DNA from: Planctomycetaceae bacterium
GTDB taxonomy: Bacteria; Planctomycetota; Planctomycetia; Planctomycetales; Planctomycetaceae
Assembly (NCBI GenBank): GCA_002722955.1
Contig: PBMZ01000097.1
Location: 1 to 56,663 of the forward strand
Direction of reading: 5' to 3'
Length of the DNA stretch: 56,663 nt
Under the pieces are notes generated by a model, which saw only the letters and a list, made by a program, of their open reading frames with translations, was not told the DNA's origin and made no database searches. Positions within the stretch are counted from its first letter, which is position 1, and every line of letters begins with the position of its first letter. The translations under genes and the position numbers were made by a program. This document shows positions 26,929-36,552 of this stretch, piece by piece.

Positions 26929-27630
26929 TCACCGTTGTTGCGACTGTCGCCGTCCCGGCGGCCGTCTTCGTTCGGGAGCCTCCGGCGTCTTGCCAATGAC
27001 AAGATCGAAGCTCGCAGCCAATTCGCCGATCTTCGAACCTTTAATGCGTTCGAATTTGGCAAGGACCGCTTTCTGAGCTTTCTCGTAACGGAGTCGGTTG
27101 TACAAGAAATCCTTCTTGTTGGCCGTTTCCCCCTGAATCATCATTTGCGTGGTCAACATTCTCTTCCCGCCCTGATAGACAGCAAAGTGAATGTGTGGCG
27201 TACGTCCAGGATAAGCGACAGGCTTGATCGTGCGAAAGTAATACTCGCCTTTCGAACCTGTCAAGAAGCGACCGAAGCCTTGGAAATTCGCATCACGGCG
27301 TTCTCGATTTCCGCTTTGCGAATGAATGTAGGCACCTTTGGCGTCGACTTGCCAAATCTCCACAACGGCATTGCGAATCGGCTCGCCCGTGGCACTTAGG
27401 ATTCTTCCACCGAGATGAGCGATCTGCCCAACTGCCGGCGTGATCTTGTCGTTGATGATCAATAAATCGTTGTCAGTATCGAGCGGAAGTTTATCCGGAT
27501 AAAACGGCCCTTCGCCAATCCGTGGAGTTCGCGTCAGCTCTTCAGCAAACAGTCCTGGCGTCGAAAGAGCCGCAGCAGCAAAGGCCGATTGCTTCAAAAA
27601 CTGTCGCCGACTAAACACGTGACTTCGCAT
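26929..27630 (-). CDS. Intradiol ring-cleavage dioxygenase-like protein, Tat-exported
   Basis: A 233-residue member of the catechol/protocatechuate 3,4-dioxygenase fold, which uses non-heme Fe(III) with two Tyr and two His ligands. Candidates are Y101 (GAYIH), Y140 (VAYPG), H146 and H148 (PHIHF). The region after GGRILSATGEP is the transthyretin-like beta-sandwich core. A twin-arginine signal (FSRRQFLKQ) and an Ala-rich stretch precede it, so the protein should be exported. ATG 27630 is favoured because TTGGAG is 7 bases upstream; the longer start at 27663 adds nothing conserved. Exported members are common in planctomycetes and their substrates are unknown. The C-terminal ~20 residues are Arg/Pro-rich. 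Confidence 0.87.
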   Translation of the reverse strand: MRSHVFSRRQFLKQSAFAAAALSTPGLFAEELTRTPRIGEGPFYPDKLPLDTDNDLLIINDKITPAVGQIAHLGGRILSATGEPIRNAVVEIWQVDAKGAYIHSQSGNRERRDANFQGFGRFLTGSKGEYYFRTIKPVAYPGRTPHIHFAVYQGGKRMLTTQMMIQGETANKKDFLYNRLRYEKAQKAVLAKFERIKGSKIGELAASFDLVIGKTPEAPERRRPPGRRQSQQR

Positions 27631-27655
27631 GACGAACTCCAAAGAAAGTAAAGTA

Positions 27656-27680
27656 GCCATCACTTTCCAAGTGATGAGCC
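27656..27680. repeat. Single unit of the GCCATCACT repeat family
   Basis: GCCATCACTTTCCAAGTGAT and following bases match the arms at 25298-25405 and contain a small hairpin (ATCACTT-tcc-AAGTGAT less its last pair). It lies in the 178-base divergent gap between the dioxygenase and the PSD1 gene. Confidence 0.6.
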
Positions 27681-27808
27681 CTCATGAACCAATAGCTCAG
27701 ATGGTGAACCTCAATTACTTCATAAACGCCGCACAACGGTCAAAGTACACAAATCGAACCGCAAATCAAACGCTACAAATTTCATTGAGCGTCACATAGA
27801 ATCACGCC

Positions 27809-30800
27809 ATGAATCACTTCTCTCTGAAATCTGTGTTTGTGGTGGTTTGCTTGAGTTGTCTTGGCAAGGCCGCAGCTCAAGACAAACCCGTCAACTTCAC
27901 ACGCGACATCCAACCGATCCTGGCAAGAAACTGTTTTCCGTGCCACGGTCCCGACAAGAGTCACCGTGAAGCAGAACTTCGATTAGACCAACCGTCGAAG
28001 ACGAATCGCATTAAGTCTATCGTTCCGGGCAAACCCAAAGAAAGTCCTCTTGTCCAGCGAGTCCTTAGTCAAGACGCCGACACCCGGATGCCTCCACCAG
28101 ACGCCGACTTGCAACTTACCGATACTGAAAAACAACTGCTGCGACGTTGGGTGGCTTCTGGAGCCAAGTACGAACAGCATTGGGCCTTTGTTCCACCAAC
28201 GCGTCCAGATTTGCCAAAACTCGACGAATTCAACGACTGGCCAAAGAACGACATCGACACCTTTGTGCTGGCGCGGATGCTGGAACATGGATTGCAGCCG
28301 AACCTCGAAGCCGATCGATATACGCTTGTCCGACGCGTCTATTTGGATTTGATCGGCCTGCCACCGACTCCCAAAGAAGCTGACACATTCGTCAACGATA
28401 AGTCACCGCAGGCATTCGAAAATCTTGTCGACCGGCTGCTCAGATCAAAGTACTACGGAGAACGCTGGGCCCGAGTCTGGCTGGATTTGGCACGGTATTC
28501 CGACACCAACGGCTATGAAAAAGACCGCGGTCGCTCGATCTGGCCTTTCCGCGACTGGGTCATCAAAGCTCTCAACGCCGACATGCCCTTCGATCAGTTC
28601 ACGGTCGAGCAACTTGCGGGAGACATGCTCCCGGACTCAACCAATAGCCAGCGAGTCGCGACGGGATTTCATCGCAACACGATGATCAACGAAGAGGGCG
28701 GCATCGATCCGCTCGAATATCGCTTTTACGCCATGGTCGATCGCGTCGCGACAACGGGCACAGTCTGGTTAGGCATGACAACAGGCTGTGCTCAGTGCCA
28801 CTCCCACAAATACGATCCGATCTCACACACCGAGTACTACGGCTTGATGGCTCTGATGAACAACGCGGACGAGCCCGAGTTAGAAGTTCGCGACGCCGCG
28901 ATCCTGGATCAACGCAATCGTATCGGCATGAAACTCGCCGAGCTCTACAAGAACTTGGCCCAAAAGTTTCCGCCAGACAAAGGCGAGGGAAATACACAAG
29001 CGCGACGCGCCCGACACTTGACGACAAAATTCAAAGCATGGCAAGCGAAGCAAAAGAAGTTCGCCACTGATTGGAAAACACTTAAGCCATCATCGCTGAA
29101 GACAAATCTACCGCACTTAGAGCTTCTCGAGGATGGCTCGATCTTTTCCAGTGGCGACATCACCAAGCGTGATGTTTTCACAATGCGGTTTCCGTTGAAG
29201 GGTGTGGCTCAGCCCATCACGGCGCTTCGCATTGAGGTGCTTCCTGACAAGCGATTGCCGGCAGGAGGCCCCGGGCGTGCTTACTACGAAGGACGCAAAG
29301 GCGACTTCTTCCTTAGCGAAGTCGAGGCAACAATTGGCGACGCACCAGTTAAGTTCGCCACTGCTTCTCACAGCTACGGAAAGATCACCATTGGCAGTGG
29401 CAACGCAAACGCAACCAATGTCATCGACGGCGAGGGCTCGACCGGCTGGTCAACATCGGGACACGAGGGGAGATCGAATCAGCTTGTACTCAACCTAGCT
29501 GAACCTCTTAAGACGGACAGCGAGTTGCAGTTGGAGTTCACGTTCGAGCGACACTTTGCGGCCAGCCTTGGTCGCTTCCGCCTTTCAGCAACGACCTCGA
29601 CAACTCAACCCAAGGCCAGCAGGTTACCCGTCGACGTTGAACGCTTCCTCATCCGAAGCTGGGGCACCGACGAAAGAGCCCGCTTGATGGGCTATTTCCT
29701 CAGCACGACACCTCTGTTGGCAAAGGCCCGAAAAGAAATCAGCGCGCTCGAGAAACAGCTTCCAGCCTTGCCGAAGACGATGGTCCTGCAAGAACGACCG
29801 ACGTCGAATCCTCGTGATACTCACCGTCATCACCGTGGAGAATACTTGAGCCCGCGTGAGCCAGTCTCGGCCGGATTGCCAGCGGTCTTACTTACCAATA
29901 CCCCCGAGCACGAACGCCCAAGGGATCGCTTAGAATTGGCTCGTTGGCTGGCCAGCTCACACAATCCGCTGGGTGCTCGCGTCATGGTTAACCGCTTTTG
30001 GCGAGCTATCTGCGGAGCTGGCTTAATGCGAACCAGCGGCGATTTCGGCACGCAGTCGGATCCGCCCACTCATCCCAAGCTACTCGATTGGTTAGCGACT
30101 GAGTTCATCAAACGTGGATGGTCCATGAAGCAGATGCATCGACTGATCGTCACCAGTGCCACTTACCGCCAATCGTCCAACTCACCGCTCGAAGACTGGA
30201 CGAAAGATCCAGAAAACCAGTGGTTGGCCCGCGGGGCACGATTCCGAATCGACGCAGAAACCGTCCGCGACGTGATGTTGAAGTCATCAGGTTTGTTGTC
30301 GGCGAAGATGATGGGCCCCAGCGTCTTTCCTCCACAACCCGCCAGCGTCACAGGCTTAGCCTATGGCAACAGTCGCTGGAATATGTCGAAGGGCGAGGAT
30401 CGGTATCGCCGCTCGCTCTATACCTACAACAAGCGAACGTCTCCGTTCGCGGCCTACACGGTGTTCGATGGACCGACAGGTGAAATCTGTGTCGCTCGTC
30501 GCAATCGAAGCAACACTCCGTTGCAGGCATTGACGCTCTTGAATGATGAGATGTTCTTCGAATTGGCGCAAGCTGCAGCTTTAGACAGTGCAAAGAATCG
30601 TCAACAAGCGAGCTTTGAGCAGCGCGCCACTTACTTGTTCCGCCGTTTCTTGACACGACCGCCAAGCCAGGACGAGTTACAAGCAATCACGGCCTTCCAG
30701 CAACAGCAAAAGGCGCGGCTAGAAAGCGGACAACTCGACGCGGCACAGATTCTGCGGACGAAAAAGAAAGACGTTGGCGATCCAGACACGGCCGCGTGGA

Positions 30801-30853
30801 CGATGCTGGCGCGATCGCTGATGAATTTGGACGAGACCATTACGAAACAATGA
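27809..30853 (+). CDS. PSD1 and planctomycete cytochrome C domain-containing protein (DUF1549/DUF1553)
   Basis: A 1014-residue secreted protein of a family expanded in planctomycetes. After a signal peptide (to about residue 24) comes the planctomycete cytochrome-c domain with the heme-binding motif CFPCH (42-46). A DUF1549 domain follows (about 155-365), containing a second CAQCH (327-331). Residues about 450-600 form a beta-rich insert with the pattern NVIDGEGSTGW, resembling a carbohydrate-binding (F5/8-type) domain, and the DUF1553/PSD1 domain completes the protein (about 690-990). The family is thought to take part in polysaccharide use, but its reaction is unproven. The DUF1501 gene starts 10 bases after its stop, the usual pairing. 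The second copy at 33276 lacks the insert. Confidence 0.92.
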   Translation: MNHFSLKSVFVVVCLSCLGKAAAQDKPVNFTRDIQPILARNCFPCHGPDKSHREAELRLDQPSKTNRIKSIVPGKPKESPLVQRVLSQDADTRMPPPDADLQLTDTEKQLLRRWVASGAKYEQHWAFVPPTRPDLPKLDEFNDWPKNDIDTFVLARMLEHGLQPNLEADRYTLVRRVYLDLIGLPPTPKEADTFVNDKSPQAFENLVDRLLRSKYYGERWARVWLDLARYSDTNGYEKDRGRSIWPFRDWVIKALNADMPFDQFTVEQLAGDMLPDSTNSQRVATGFHRNTMINEEGGIDPLEYRFYAMVDRVATTGTVWLGMTTGCAQCHSHKYDPISHTEYYGLMALMNNADEPELEVRDAAILDQRNRIGMKLAELYKNLAQKFPPDKGEGNTQARRARHLTTKFKAWQAKQKKFATDWKTLKPSSLKTNLPHLELLEDGSIFSSGDITKRDVFTMRFPLKGVAQPITALRIEVLPDKRLPAGGPGRAYYEGRKGDFFLSEVEATIGDAPVKFATASHSYGKITIGSGNANATNVIDGEGSTGWSTSGHEGRSNQLVLNLAEPLKTDSELQLEFTFERHFAASLGRFRLSATTSTTQPKASRLPVDVERFLIRSWGTDERARLMGYFLSTTPLLAKARKEISALEKQLPALPKTMVLQERPTSNPRDTHRHHRGEYLSPREPVSAGLPAVLLTNTPEHERPRDRLELARWLASSHNPLGARVMVNRFWRAICGAGLMRTSGDFGTQSDPPTHPKLLDWLATEFIKRGWSMKQMHRLIVTSATYRQSSNSPLEDWTKDPENQWLARGARFRIDAETVRDVMLKSSGLLSAKMMGPSVFPPQPASVTGLAYGNSRWNMSKGEDRYRRSLYTYNKRTSPFAAYTVFDGPTGEICVARRNRSNTPLQALTLLNDEMFFELAQAAALDSAKNRQQASFEQRATYLFRRFLTRPPSQDELQAITAFQQQQKARLESGQLDAAQILRTKKKDVGDPDTAAWTMLARSLMNLDETITKQ

Positions 30854-30863
30854 TGAGTCCGAC

Positions 30864-32306
30864 ATGTCGAAACTAGAATTACAACAAGAAGAAACACGGC
30901 GCCACTTTTTTGAAAACTGCGGCGTTGGTGTTGGCAAGCTTGCGTTGGCGTCACTGCTGGCGAATGAATGTCGGACTGCACCGGCTGCCGACGAATTCCA
31001 AAGCCCGTTTGCTCCGAAACCGGCGACGTTCGCAGGTTCAGCAAAACGCGTGATTTACCTGTTCATGGCGGGAGCTCCCAGTCAGCTTGAGCTATTCGAT
31101 CACAAACCGAAGCTTGCCGAATTAGAAGGAAAGCCGCTTCCACCATCCGTCATCAAGGGCCAGCGATACGCGTTCATTCAGCCGACCGCCGGCGTGCTTG
31201 GACCTCGCTTTGGATTCCGTAAGCATGGAGATTCCGGTGCAGAGATCTCTGATCAATTGCCCCACTTGACGAAGATCGTCGACGACATCGCCATCGTTCG
31301 TTCGATGAACACGCATCTCTTTAACCACTCACCGGCGCAACTGTTTGTTAACACGGGAAGCGGAATTCCCGGGCGTCCGGCAATGGGCTCGTGGTTGAGT
31401 TACGGCATCGGTAGCGAAGCCAACGACTTGCCATCCTTTATCGTCCTGAAGAGCGGCGGCAGCCTAAGCGGCGGCGCGGCGATGTGGAGTTCAGGCTTTC
31501 TGCCGTCAGTGCATCAAGGTGTCCCTTTTCGCGGGCAAGGCGATCCCATTCTGCACGTTTCCAATCCGCAAGGCTTCGATAACCAAGCCCAACGCGACTC
31601 GCTGGACCTGATTCGCCACTTGAATCAACAACGGCAAAAGGTCGTTGGCGACCCGGAAATCGCGACACGCATCAACGCGTACGAAATGGCTTATCGCATG
31701 CAGTCGCGGGCCCCCGAGTTAATGGATTTGCAAGACGAAACGAAATCGACACTGGAACTCTACGGAGCAAACCCAGGCAAAGGTGGCAGCTTCGCCAACA
31801 ATTGTCTGCTAGCCCGCCGACTTGCCGAGCGTGGTGTCCGATTCATCCAGGTCTATCATTCCGGCTGGGACCATCACAACAACGTCGAAGGAGGCGTCCG
31901 CGGTCAATCTCGCATAACCGACCAAGCTTCCGCTGCCTTAATTCAAGACCTCAAGCAGCGCGGCATGCTGGACGATACGCTGGTTGTCTGGGGTGGCGAA
32001 TTTGGAAGAACACCAATGGTCGAAGCCAGCGCCGCACTCGGCCGCACGAAAGGTCGCGACCACCATCCGCAAGCGTACACAATGTGGCTAGCCGGCGGCG
32101 GCATTAAACCGGGCATCTCGATCGGAAAGACCGACGAGCTGGGCTTTCATGTTGTGGAAGACTCGGTCAACGTCAACGAGTTACAAGCCACTATCTTGCA
32201 CTGCATGGGCATCGACCATAGCCAACTGACGTTTAAGTTCCGTGGCTTGAACTTCCGTTTGACGGGAGTCGAAAAACAGCATCCTGTTGAGAAACTGTTG
32301 AGTTAG
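30864..32306 (+). CDS. DUF1501 domain-containing protein
   Basis: A 480-residue exported protein of the alkaline-phosphatase/sulfatase-like superfamily, which in planctomycetes nearly always follows a PSD1 gene. The N-terminus has a Tat-like pair (TRRHFFENCGVG) and then an apolar stretch. Family features include MAGAPSQLELFDHKP (about 66-80), GWDHHNN (about 331-337) and VWGGEFGRTPM (about 375-385). Its activity is not established. It lies 10 bases after the PSD1 stop and 12 bases before the hemD start, so the three form a likely operon. Confidence 0.92.
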   Translation: MSKLELQQEETRRHFFENCGVGVGKLALASLLANECRTAPAADEFQSPFAPKPATFAGSAKRVIYLFMAGAPSQLELFDHKPKLAELEGKPLPPSVIKGQRYAFIQPTAGVLGPRFGFRKHGDSGAEISDQLPHLTKIVDDIAIVRSMNTHLFNHSPAQLFVNTGSGIPGRPAMGSWLSYGIGSEANDLPSFIVLKSGGSLSGGAAMWSSGFLPSVHQGVPFRGQGDPILHVSNPQGFDNQAQRDSLDLIRHLNQQRQKVVGDPEIATRINAYEMAYRMQSRAPELMDLQDETKSTLELYGANPGKGGSFANNCLLARRLAERGVRFIQVYHSGWDHHNNVEGGVRGQSRITDQASAALIQDLKQRGMLDDTLVVWGGEFGRTPMVEASAALGRTKGRDHHPQAYTMWLAGGGIKPGISIGKTDELGFHVVEDSVNVNELQATILHCMGIDHSQLTFKFRGLNFRLTGVEKQHPVEKLLS

Positions 32307-32318
32307 TTTTCCTGAATT

Positions 32319-33137
32319 ATGAAGCCCCACATCTGCAGTTTCGAAAGCCGCAAAAGCACGGAAATGCGTTCATTGATCGAACGCTGCGGCGGAGTTGCCA
32401 CGATTGCCCCATCGATGAAAGAAGTACCACTCAGCGACAATCGGCACTTACCAGACTTCGTCGAGAAGTTAAGGCAACAAGAAATCGATGTTGTCATCTT
32501 CATGACCGGCGTCGGCGCTCGATCCTTGGCCGAAGCGATTTCAGATCAAGTCGACTTACCGGAATTGGTCGAGCTCTTGGCAGCAACCACGGTAATGGTG
32601 CGCGGTCCAAAGCCAACGGTCGTGTTGCGAGGGTGGAAAGCCCGAATCGACCACCGCGTCCCCGAACCGAACACTTGGCGAGAATTGGTCGAAACAATCG
32701 ACAACGTGTGGAGTGACGACTCGCCCACAAATCTCGAAGGTGTAAAGTTCGCTGTGCAAGAGTATGGAATCCCCAGCACAGAACTCTACAACGCTTTGAA
32801 AACTCGAGGTGCCGACGTCTATCCAGTGACCGTTTATCGCTGGGCCTTGCCCGACGACTGCGAGCCACTCTTACAAGCCATCAAGTCAACGATCGCCGGC
32901 GACTTCGATTGCTTAATGATCACCAGCGCCCAGCAAGTCCACCACGTCCTGGAAGTGGCCGACTCACACGGCCTCAAGGACGACTGGATCACCGCCGCCA
33001 ACAACACCCGCATCGCTTCCATCGGCCCCACCGCCAGCGAGACCATCCGCTCCCTAGGTCTCCACGTCGACCTCGAGCCGTCGCATCCCAAAATGGGCCA
33101 TCTTGTTCGAGAAACGTTGGAAGCAATCTCGGGTTAA
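32319..33137 (+). CDS. hemD: Uroporphyrinogen-III synthase
   Basis: Closes and rearranges hydroxymethylbilane to uroporphyrinogen III, the branch point of heme, siroheme and cobalamin synthesis. The 272-residue cytoplasmic protein shows the HemD pattern: paired alpha/beta lobes, an FMTGVGARSL segment near residue 61 equivalent to the usual TSxNG region, CLMITSAQQVHHVLE late in the second lobe, and IASIGPTASETIRSLG near the end. HemD sequences diverge widely, so the call rests on these spaced motifs and the length. It begins 12 bases after the DUF1501 stop without a strong Shine-Dalgarno, which suggests co-transcription with the PSD1-DUF1501 pair. Confidence 0.88.
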   Translation: MKPHICSFESRKSTEMRSLIERCGGVATIAPSMKEVPLSDNRHLPDFVEKLRQQEIDVVIFMTGVGARSLAEAISDQVDLPELVELLAATTVMVRGPKPTVVLRGWKARIDHRVPEPNTWRELVETIDNVWSDDSPTNLEGVKFAVQEYGIPSTELYNALKTRGADVYPVTVYRWALPDDCEPLLQAIKSTIAGDFDCLMITSAQQVHHVLEVADSHGLKDDWITAANNTRIASIGPTASETIRSLGLHVDLEPSHPKMGHLVRETLEAISG

Positions 33138-33275
33138 GACTGGACTCAAGAACGACCCGATTCTGAATTCGCTATCTCCGGTCGATATGATAAAATTGGT
33201 GAGGACGCGGGTCTGTCCGTGTCGTTGGCCAATTGGTTTATGCAGATGGACCCCAGAATCTTGGGTTCTCGTTTT

Positions 33276-36065
33276 ATGACTCACATATTTACGCAATCAT
33301 TTTTTCGCACGCTTGTCTTTGCGGTGACGGTATTGTTCGTCGCTACGTGCGAGGCCAAGGACGCGCCTGTTGATGGCGACCGGCTTTTTACGTTGAAAGT
33401 GCTACCGCTGCTCAAGGCCAAGTGCTTCGGGTGCCACGGGCATGATCCTAAGGATGTTCGCGGTGACTACAATCTGCTGACTCGCGAGGGCATGTTAAAG
33501 GGGGGCGAGTCGGAAGAAGCTTCGCTTGTGCCTGGGAAACCGAATGAAAGCCCCTTGTATCAAGCGATCCTTTGGGACGGATTGGAAATGCCGCCCAAGG
33601 AAAACGATCGGCTGACGAAAGAAGAGATCGAGTATATTCGTAAGTGGATCGTTGCCGGGGCGCCGTGGCCAAGCGCGGAGGCTCAGCTTCGAATCAAGAA
33701 GAAAGAATGGGCCGTTCGTCAGAATGAAGATGGCATCATCGTCGACACCAGCGGCGGGTTGTCCGACGATTGGACTTATCGACGGTATCAGCCGGAAGAT
33801 ATCTGGGCGTTTCAGCCTGTGAAGCGTCCCTCTGTACCAAGCGGAAAATCAAAACATGCGATCGACCGTTTCATCGATAGCAAGTTAAAAACTGTTGGAC
33901 TAACACCGGCAGGTGAAGCTGATCCACGGACGTTGATTCGCCGCATCACATTTGACCTGACCGGGCTGCCGCCGAGCCCCTCGGAAGTCTCTCAGTTCGA
34001 ATGCGCTTGGAGTGAAGATGCCAGCAAGGCATGGAGCAGCCTCGTTGAACGGCTGCTGAAGAGTCAACATTACGGTGAACGCCAAGCGCAGCGCTGGTTT
34101 GATGTCGTTCGTTACGCGGACACCGCAGGATTCTCGAACGATTACGAACGATCGAACGCTTGGCGATATCGAGATTACGTCATCCGCTCTTTCAATCAAG
34201 ATAAGCCGTTCAACGATTTTGTCTTGGAACAATTGGCGGGCGACGAATTGCGTCCCGACGATTCGGAGGCACTCATCGCTACAGGATTCTTACGGATGGG
34301 GCCTTGGGGAACGGCCATGATTCCTCAGAAGGAGGCGCGGCAAATCTACCTCGACGATTTGGTGCACAACGTGGGGCAAACGTTTCTTGCCATGCCGCTT
34401 AGATGTTGCAAGTGCCATGATCACAAATTCGATCCCATTCCCACTCGAGACTATTACAGCATTTACGCCGCGTTCGCGACGACTCAACCGGCCGAGATGA
34501 AAGCGGAGTTCCTTCCAGAAGAGAATCAAAACGGGTTCGCTGAAAAGAAAAAGCTGGTCGTCGAACTGCTTGAATTCGCAAAGGCCGAGCTTGCGAAAGT
34601 GAATAACAAACAGGAAGCGGCTGCCAAGAAGTGGTATGCCGAACACGACCTACCCTACAAGAACGAAAACGCTCGCAGAAAAGACCCCGAAGACAAGAAG
34701 CCACCGCGACACGTTGGTCTGACTCCTGAAGAAAAGGGTATCAAGAAAGTCCGCACGCAAGACGTTTGGATATGGGAGCGTCGGCTTGAGCGATTCGAGC
34801 CACTGGTCCAAGCCGTCTACAACGGACAAGACGATTACAAGAATGGTCGAAAGCTGCGGACGCCGAAGCAGATCAATAAGAAGTGGCGACCGAAGAATTT
34901 CATCCTGGGAGGCGGAGCACTCGAAGCTCCACTGAAATCGGTCACGCCCGGAGTGCTCAGTGCAGCAGGACTTGTCGTCAACGATGAGAAAGAATCTCCA
35001 TTCCAGATCACTGATGGTCTAAACGGTCGTCGCTTGGAGCTTGCCAAGTGGATCGCCAGTGACAAAAACCCGCTGACAGCACGCGTCATCGTCAACCGCA
35101 TCTGGCAATCTCACTTCGGCAAGGGCCTAGTTAAGACCGCGAACAGTTTCGGAGCAAAAGGGAGCAAGCCGACTCACCCAGAATTACTCGACTGGCTAAC
35201 GGCGGACTTTCTTGAGCACGGCTGGAAGGTGAAGCGTCTGCATCGTCTGATTGTTTCCTCGGCCGTTTACCGTCGCTCCGGCAAAGCAACTCAACCCAAG
35301 AAGCAGGCGACCATCGATCCGAACAACGAACTGCTCGCCACATTTCCACCACGGCGGTTAACTGCAGAAGAGCTGCGTGACAGCATCCTGGCCGCGTCTG
35401 GCGAGCTGAATCCAGAGATGGGTGGAGTGCCGATCATGCCCGAGATTAACTTAGAGATCGCGTTACAGCCTCGCATGATTCAGTTCTCAATCGCACCAGC
35501 ACATCAACCGTCGAGAACGCCGGCCGAGAGAAATCGGCGAACGATCTACACATATCGCGTTCGCGGCCAAGCCGACCCGTTCCTCGAAATCATGAATCTG
35601 CCCAATCCCAACGAATCGTGTGAGCTACGAAATTCCGCTGCGGTTACACCGCAAGCATTCACGTTAATGAATAGCAGTCTGATGACGGATCGCTCGATCG
35701 CATTTGCGTTGAGAATCCAAAAGGAACGCCCGAATGACACCGAAAAGTGGCTTCAGCGCGCAGTAGAAGTCGCCTACAGCCGCGTTCCAACAGAAAGCGA
35801 ACAGAAGTTGCTGCGCGAGTACCTCGAAGAATTGAAGACCTATCACGAAAAACATCAACCGAAACCCGTCAAATATCCGACTCAAGTCACACGCTCGCTG
35901 GTTGAGGAATTCACTGGCGAACCGTTCGAATTCATCGAGAGGCTAAATGTCTACGAAGATTATGTCCCCGACGCGAAACCGTGGACTGTCTCAGCCGACA
36001 CGCGTGCTCTCGCAGATATTTGTTTGATGTTGATGAATTCAAACGACTTCATTTACGTCTACTAA
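33276..36065 (+). CDS. PSD1 and planctomycete cytochrome C domain-containing protein (DUF1549/DUF1553), second copy
   Basis: A 929-residue paralogue of the gene at 27809. The start is taken as ATG 33276, which gives a compact signal peptide ending near CEAKD; earlier in-frame starts (GTG 33219, ATG 33240 and 33246) only add a non-conserved leader. The cytochrome-c motif CFGCH is at 50-54. A DUF1549 domain follows with a second CKCHDH motif, then a charged helical region (about 410-490) in place of the other copy's beta-rich insert, and the DUF1553 domain. It is expected to pair with the DUF1501 gene at 36553, but a bundle-gene element now lies between them. Confidence 0.92.
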   Translation: MTHIFTQSFFRTLVFAVTVLFVATCEAKDAPVDGDRLFTLKVLPLLKAKCFGCHGHDPKDVRGDYNLLTREGMLKGGESEEASLVPGKPNESPLYQAILWDGLEMPPKENDRLTKEEIEYIRKWIVAGAPWPSAEAQLRIKKKEWAVRQNEDGIIVDTSGGLSDDWTYRRYQPEDIWAFQPVKRPSVPSGKSKHAIDRFIDSKLKTVGLTPAGEADPRTLIRRITFDLTGLPPSPSEVSQFECAWSEDASKAWSSLVERLLKSQHYGERQAQRWFDVVRYADTAGFSNDYERSNAWRYRDYVIRSFNQDKPFNDFVLEQLAGDELRPDDSEALIATGFLRMGPWGTAMIPQKEARQIYLDDLVHNVGQTFLAMPLRCCKCHDHKFDPIPTRDYYSIYAAFATTQPAEMKAEFLPEENQNGFAEKKKLVVELLEFAKAELAKVNNKQEAAAKKWYAEHDLPYKNENARRKDPEDKKPPRHVGLTPEEKGIKKVRTQDVWIWERRLERFEPLVQAVYNGQDDYKNGRKLRTPKQINKKWRPKNFILGGGALEAPLKSVTPGVLSAAGLVVNDEKESPFQITDGLNGRRLELAKWIASDKNPLTARVIVNRIWQSHFGKGLVKTANSFGAKGSKPTHPELLDWLTADFLEHGWKVKRLHRLIVSSAVYRRSGKATQPKKQATIDPNNELLATFPPRRLTAEELRDSILAASGELNPEMGGVPIMPEINLEIALQPRMIQFSIAPAHQPSRTPAERNRRTIYTYRVRGQADPFLEIMNLPNPNESCELRNSAAVTPQAFTLMNSSLMTDRSIAFALRIQKERPNDTEKWLQRAVEVAYSRVPTESEQKLLREYLEELKTYHEKHQPKPVKYPTQVTRSLVEEFTGEPFEFIERLNVYEDYVPDAKPWTVSADTRALADICLMLMNSNDFIYVY

Positions 36066-36066
36066 T

Positions 36067-36537
36067 GTGAATATCCAATATCCAACAAGGAATTTCCAAA
36101 GTTGAAGTGGAGGGGCGATGAGCATCGACACACGATTCGACTTGCAGGATCGGCTCGTTGATTTTGCCGTGCGAGTAATCAACGTCGTCGAAGCATTGCC
36201 GGATACGAAGACTGGCAAACACGTAGCAAGTCAACTGGTTCGTTCCGGGACGTCGCCTGCCCCCAATTACGGTGAAGCTCAAAGTGCTGAATCGAGAAAG
36301 GACTTCATTCACAAAATGAAAATTGCCTTAAAGGAGCTACGAGAAACTTACATCTGGCTGCAGATCATCGAACGAAAACCACTCTGCGAGCCAGAACGCA
36401 TGAGAGACCTCACTTTAGAGTGCGATGAATTAATTGCAATCTTCGTAAGAAGCCTTCAAACGGCAGAAAGCAACAAGAACTAACAACTCCGCAAAACTTC
36501 TTACTTGGACATTCCTTGTTCGAAATTGGCCATTCAT
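36067..36537. mobile_element. Candidate mobile element: four-helix-bundle gene between 42-bp inverted repeats
   Basis: Imperfect inverted repeats of 42 bases (36067-36108 and 36496-36537), about three-quarters identical, frame a 121-codon gene. Their best conserved core is CAAGGAATnTCCAA. The unit lies between a PSD1 gene and its usual DUF1501 partner, which in the other copy of this pair are only 10 bases apart. The boundary is set by the repeats; no target duplication was identified. Confidence 0.6.
36118..36483 (+). CDS. Four helix bundle protein (23S rRNA intervening-sequence type)
   Basis: A 121-residue all-helical protein of the bundle family found in 23S rRNA intervening sequences and in many stand-alone loci. 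The pattern is clear: DLQDRLVDFAVRVI, then GKHVASQLVRSGTS, NYGEAQSAESRKDFIHK, and LKELRETYIWLQII. Biochemical function is unproven; related Avd proteins of diversity-generating retroelements bind nucleic acid and reverse transcriptase. GGAGGGG precedes the ATG at good spacing, so it looks expressed and intact. No reverse transcriptase or 23S rRNA is nearby. It interrupts a PSD1-DUF1501 pair. Confidence 0.92.
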   Translation: MSIDTRFDLQDRLVDFAVRVINVVEALPDTKTGKHVASQLVRSGTSPAPNYGEAQSAESRKDFIHKMKIALKELRETYIWLQIIERKPLCEPERMRDLTLECDELIAIFVRSLQTAESNKN

Positions 36538-36552
36538 TAAACGGGACCTGAA

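Noticed and set aside
36067..36537. Diversity-generating retroelement or 23S rRNA intervening sequence
   Set aside because: Only the bundle protein is present. No reverse transcriptase, template/variable repeats or rRNA sequence lies nearby.
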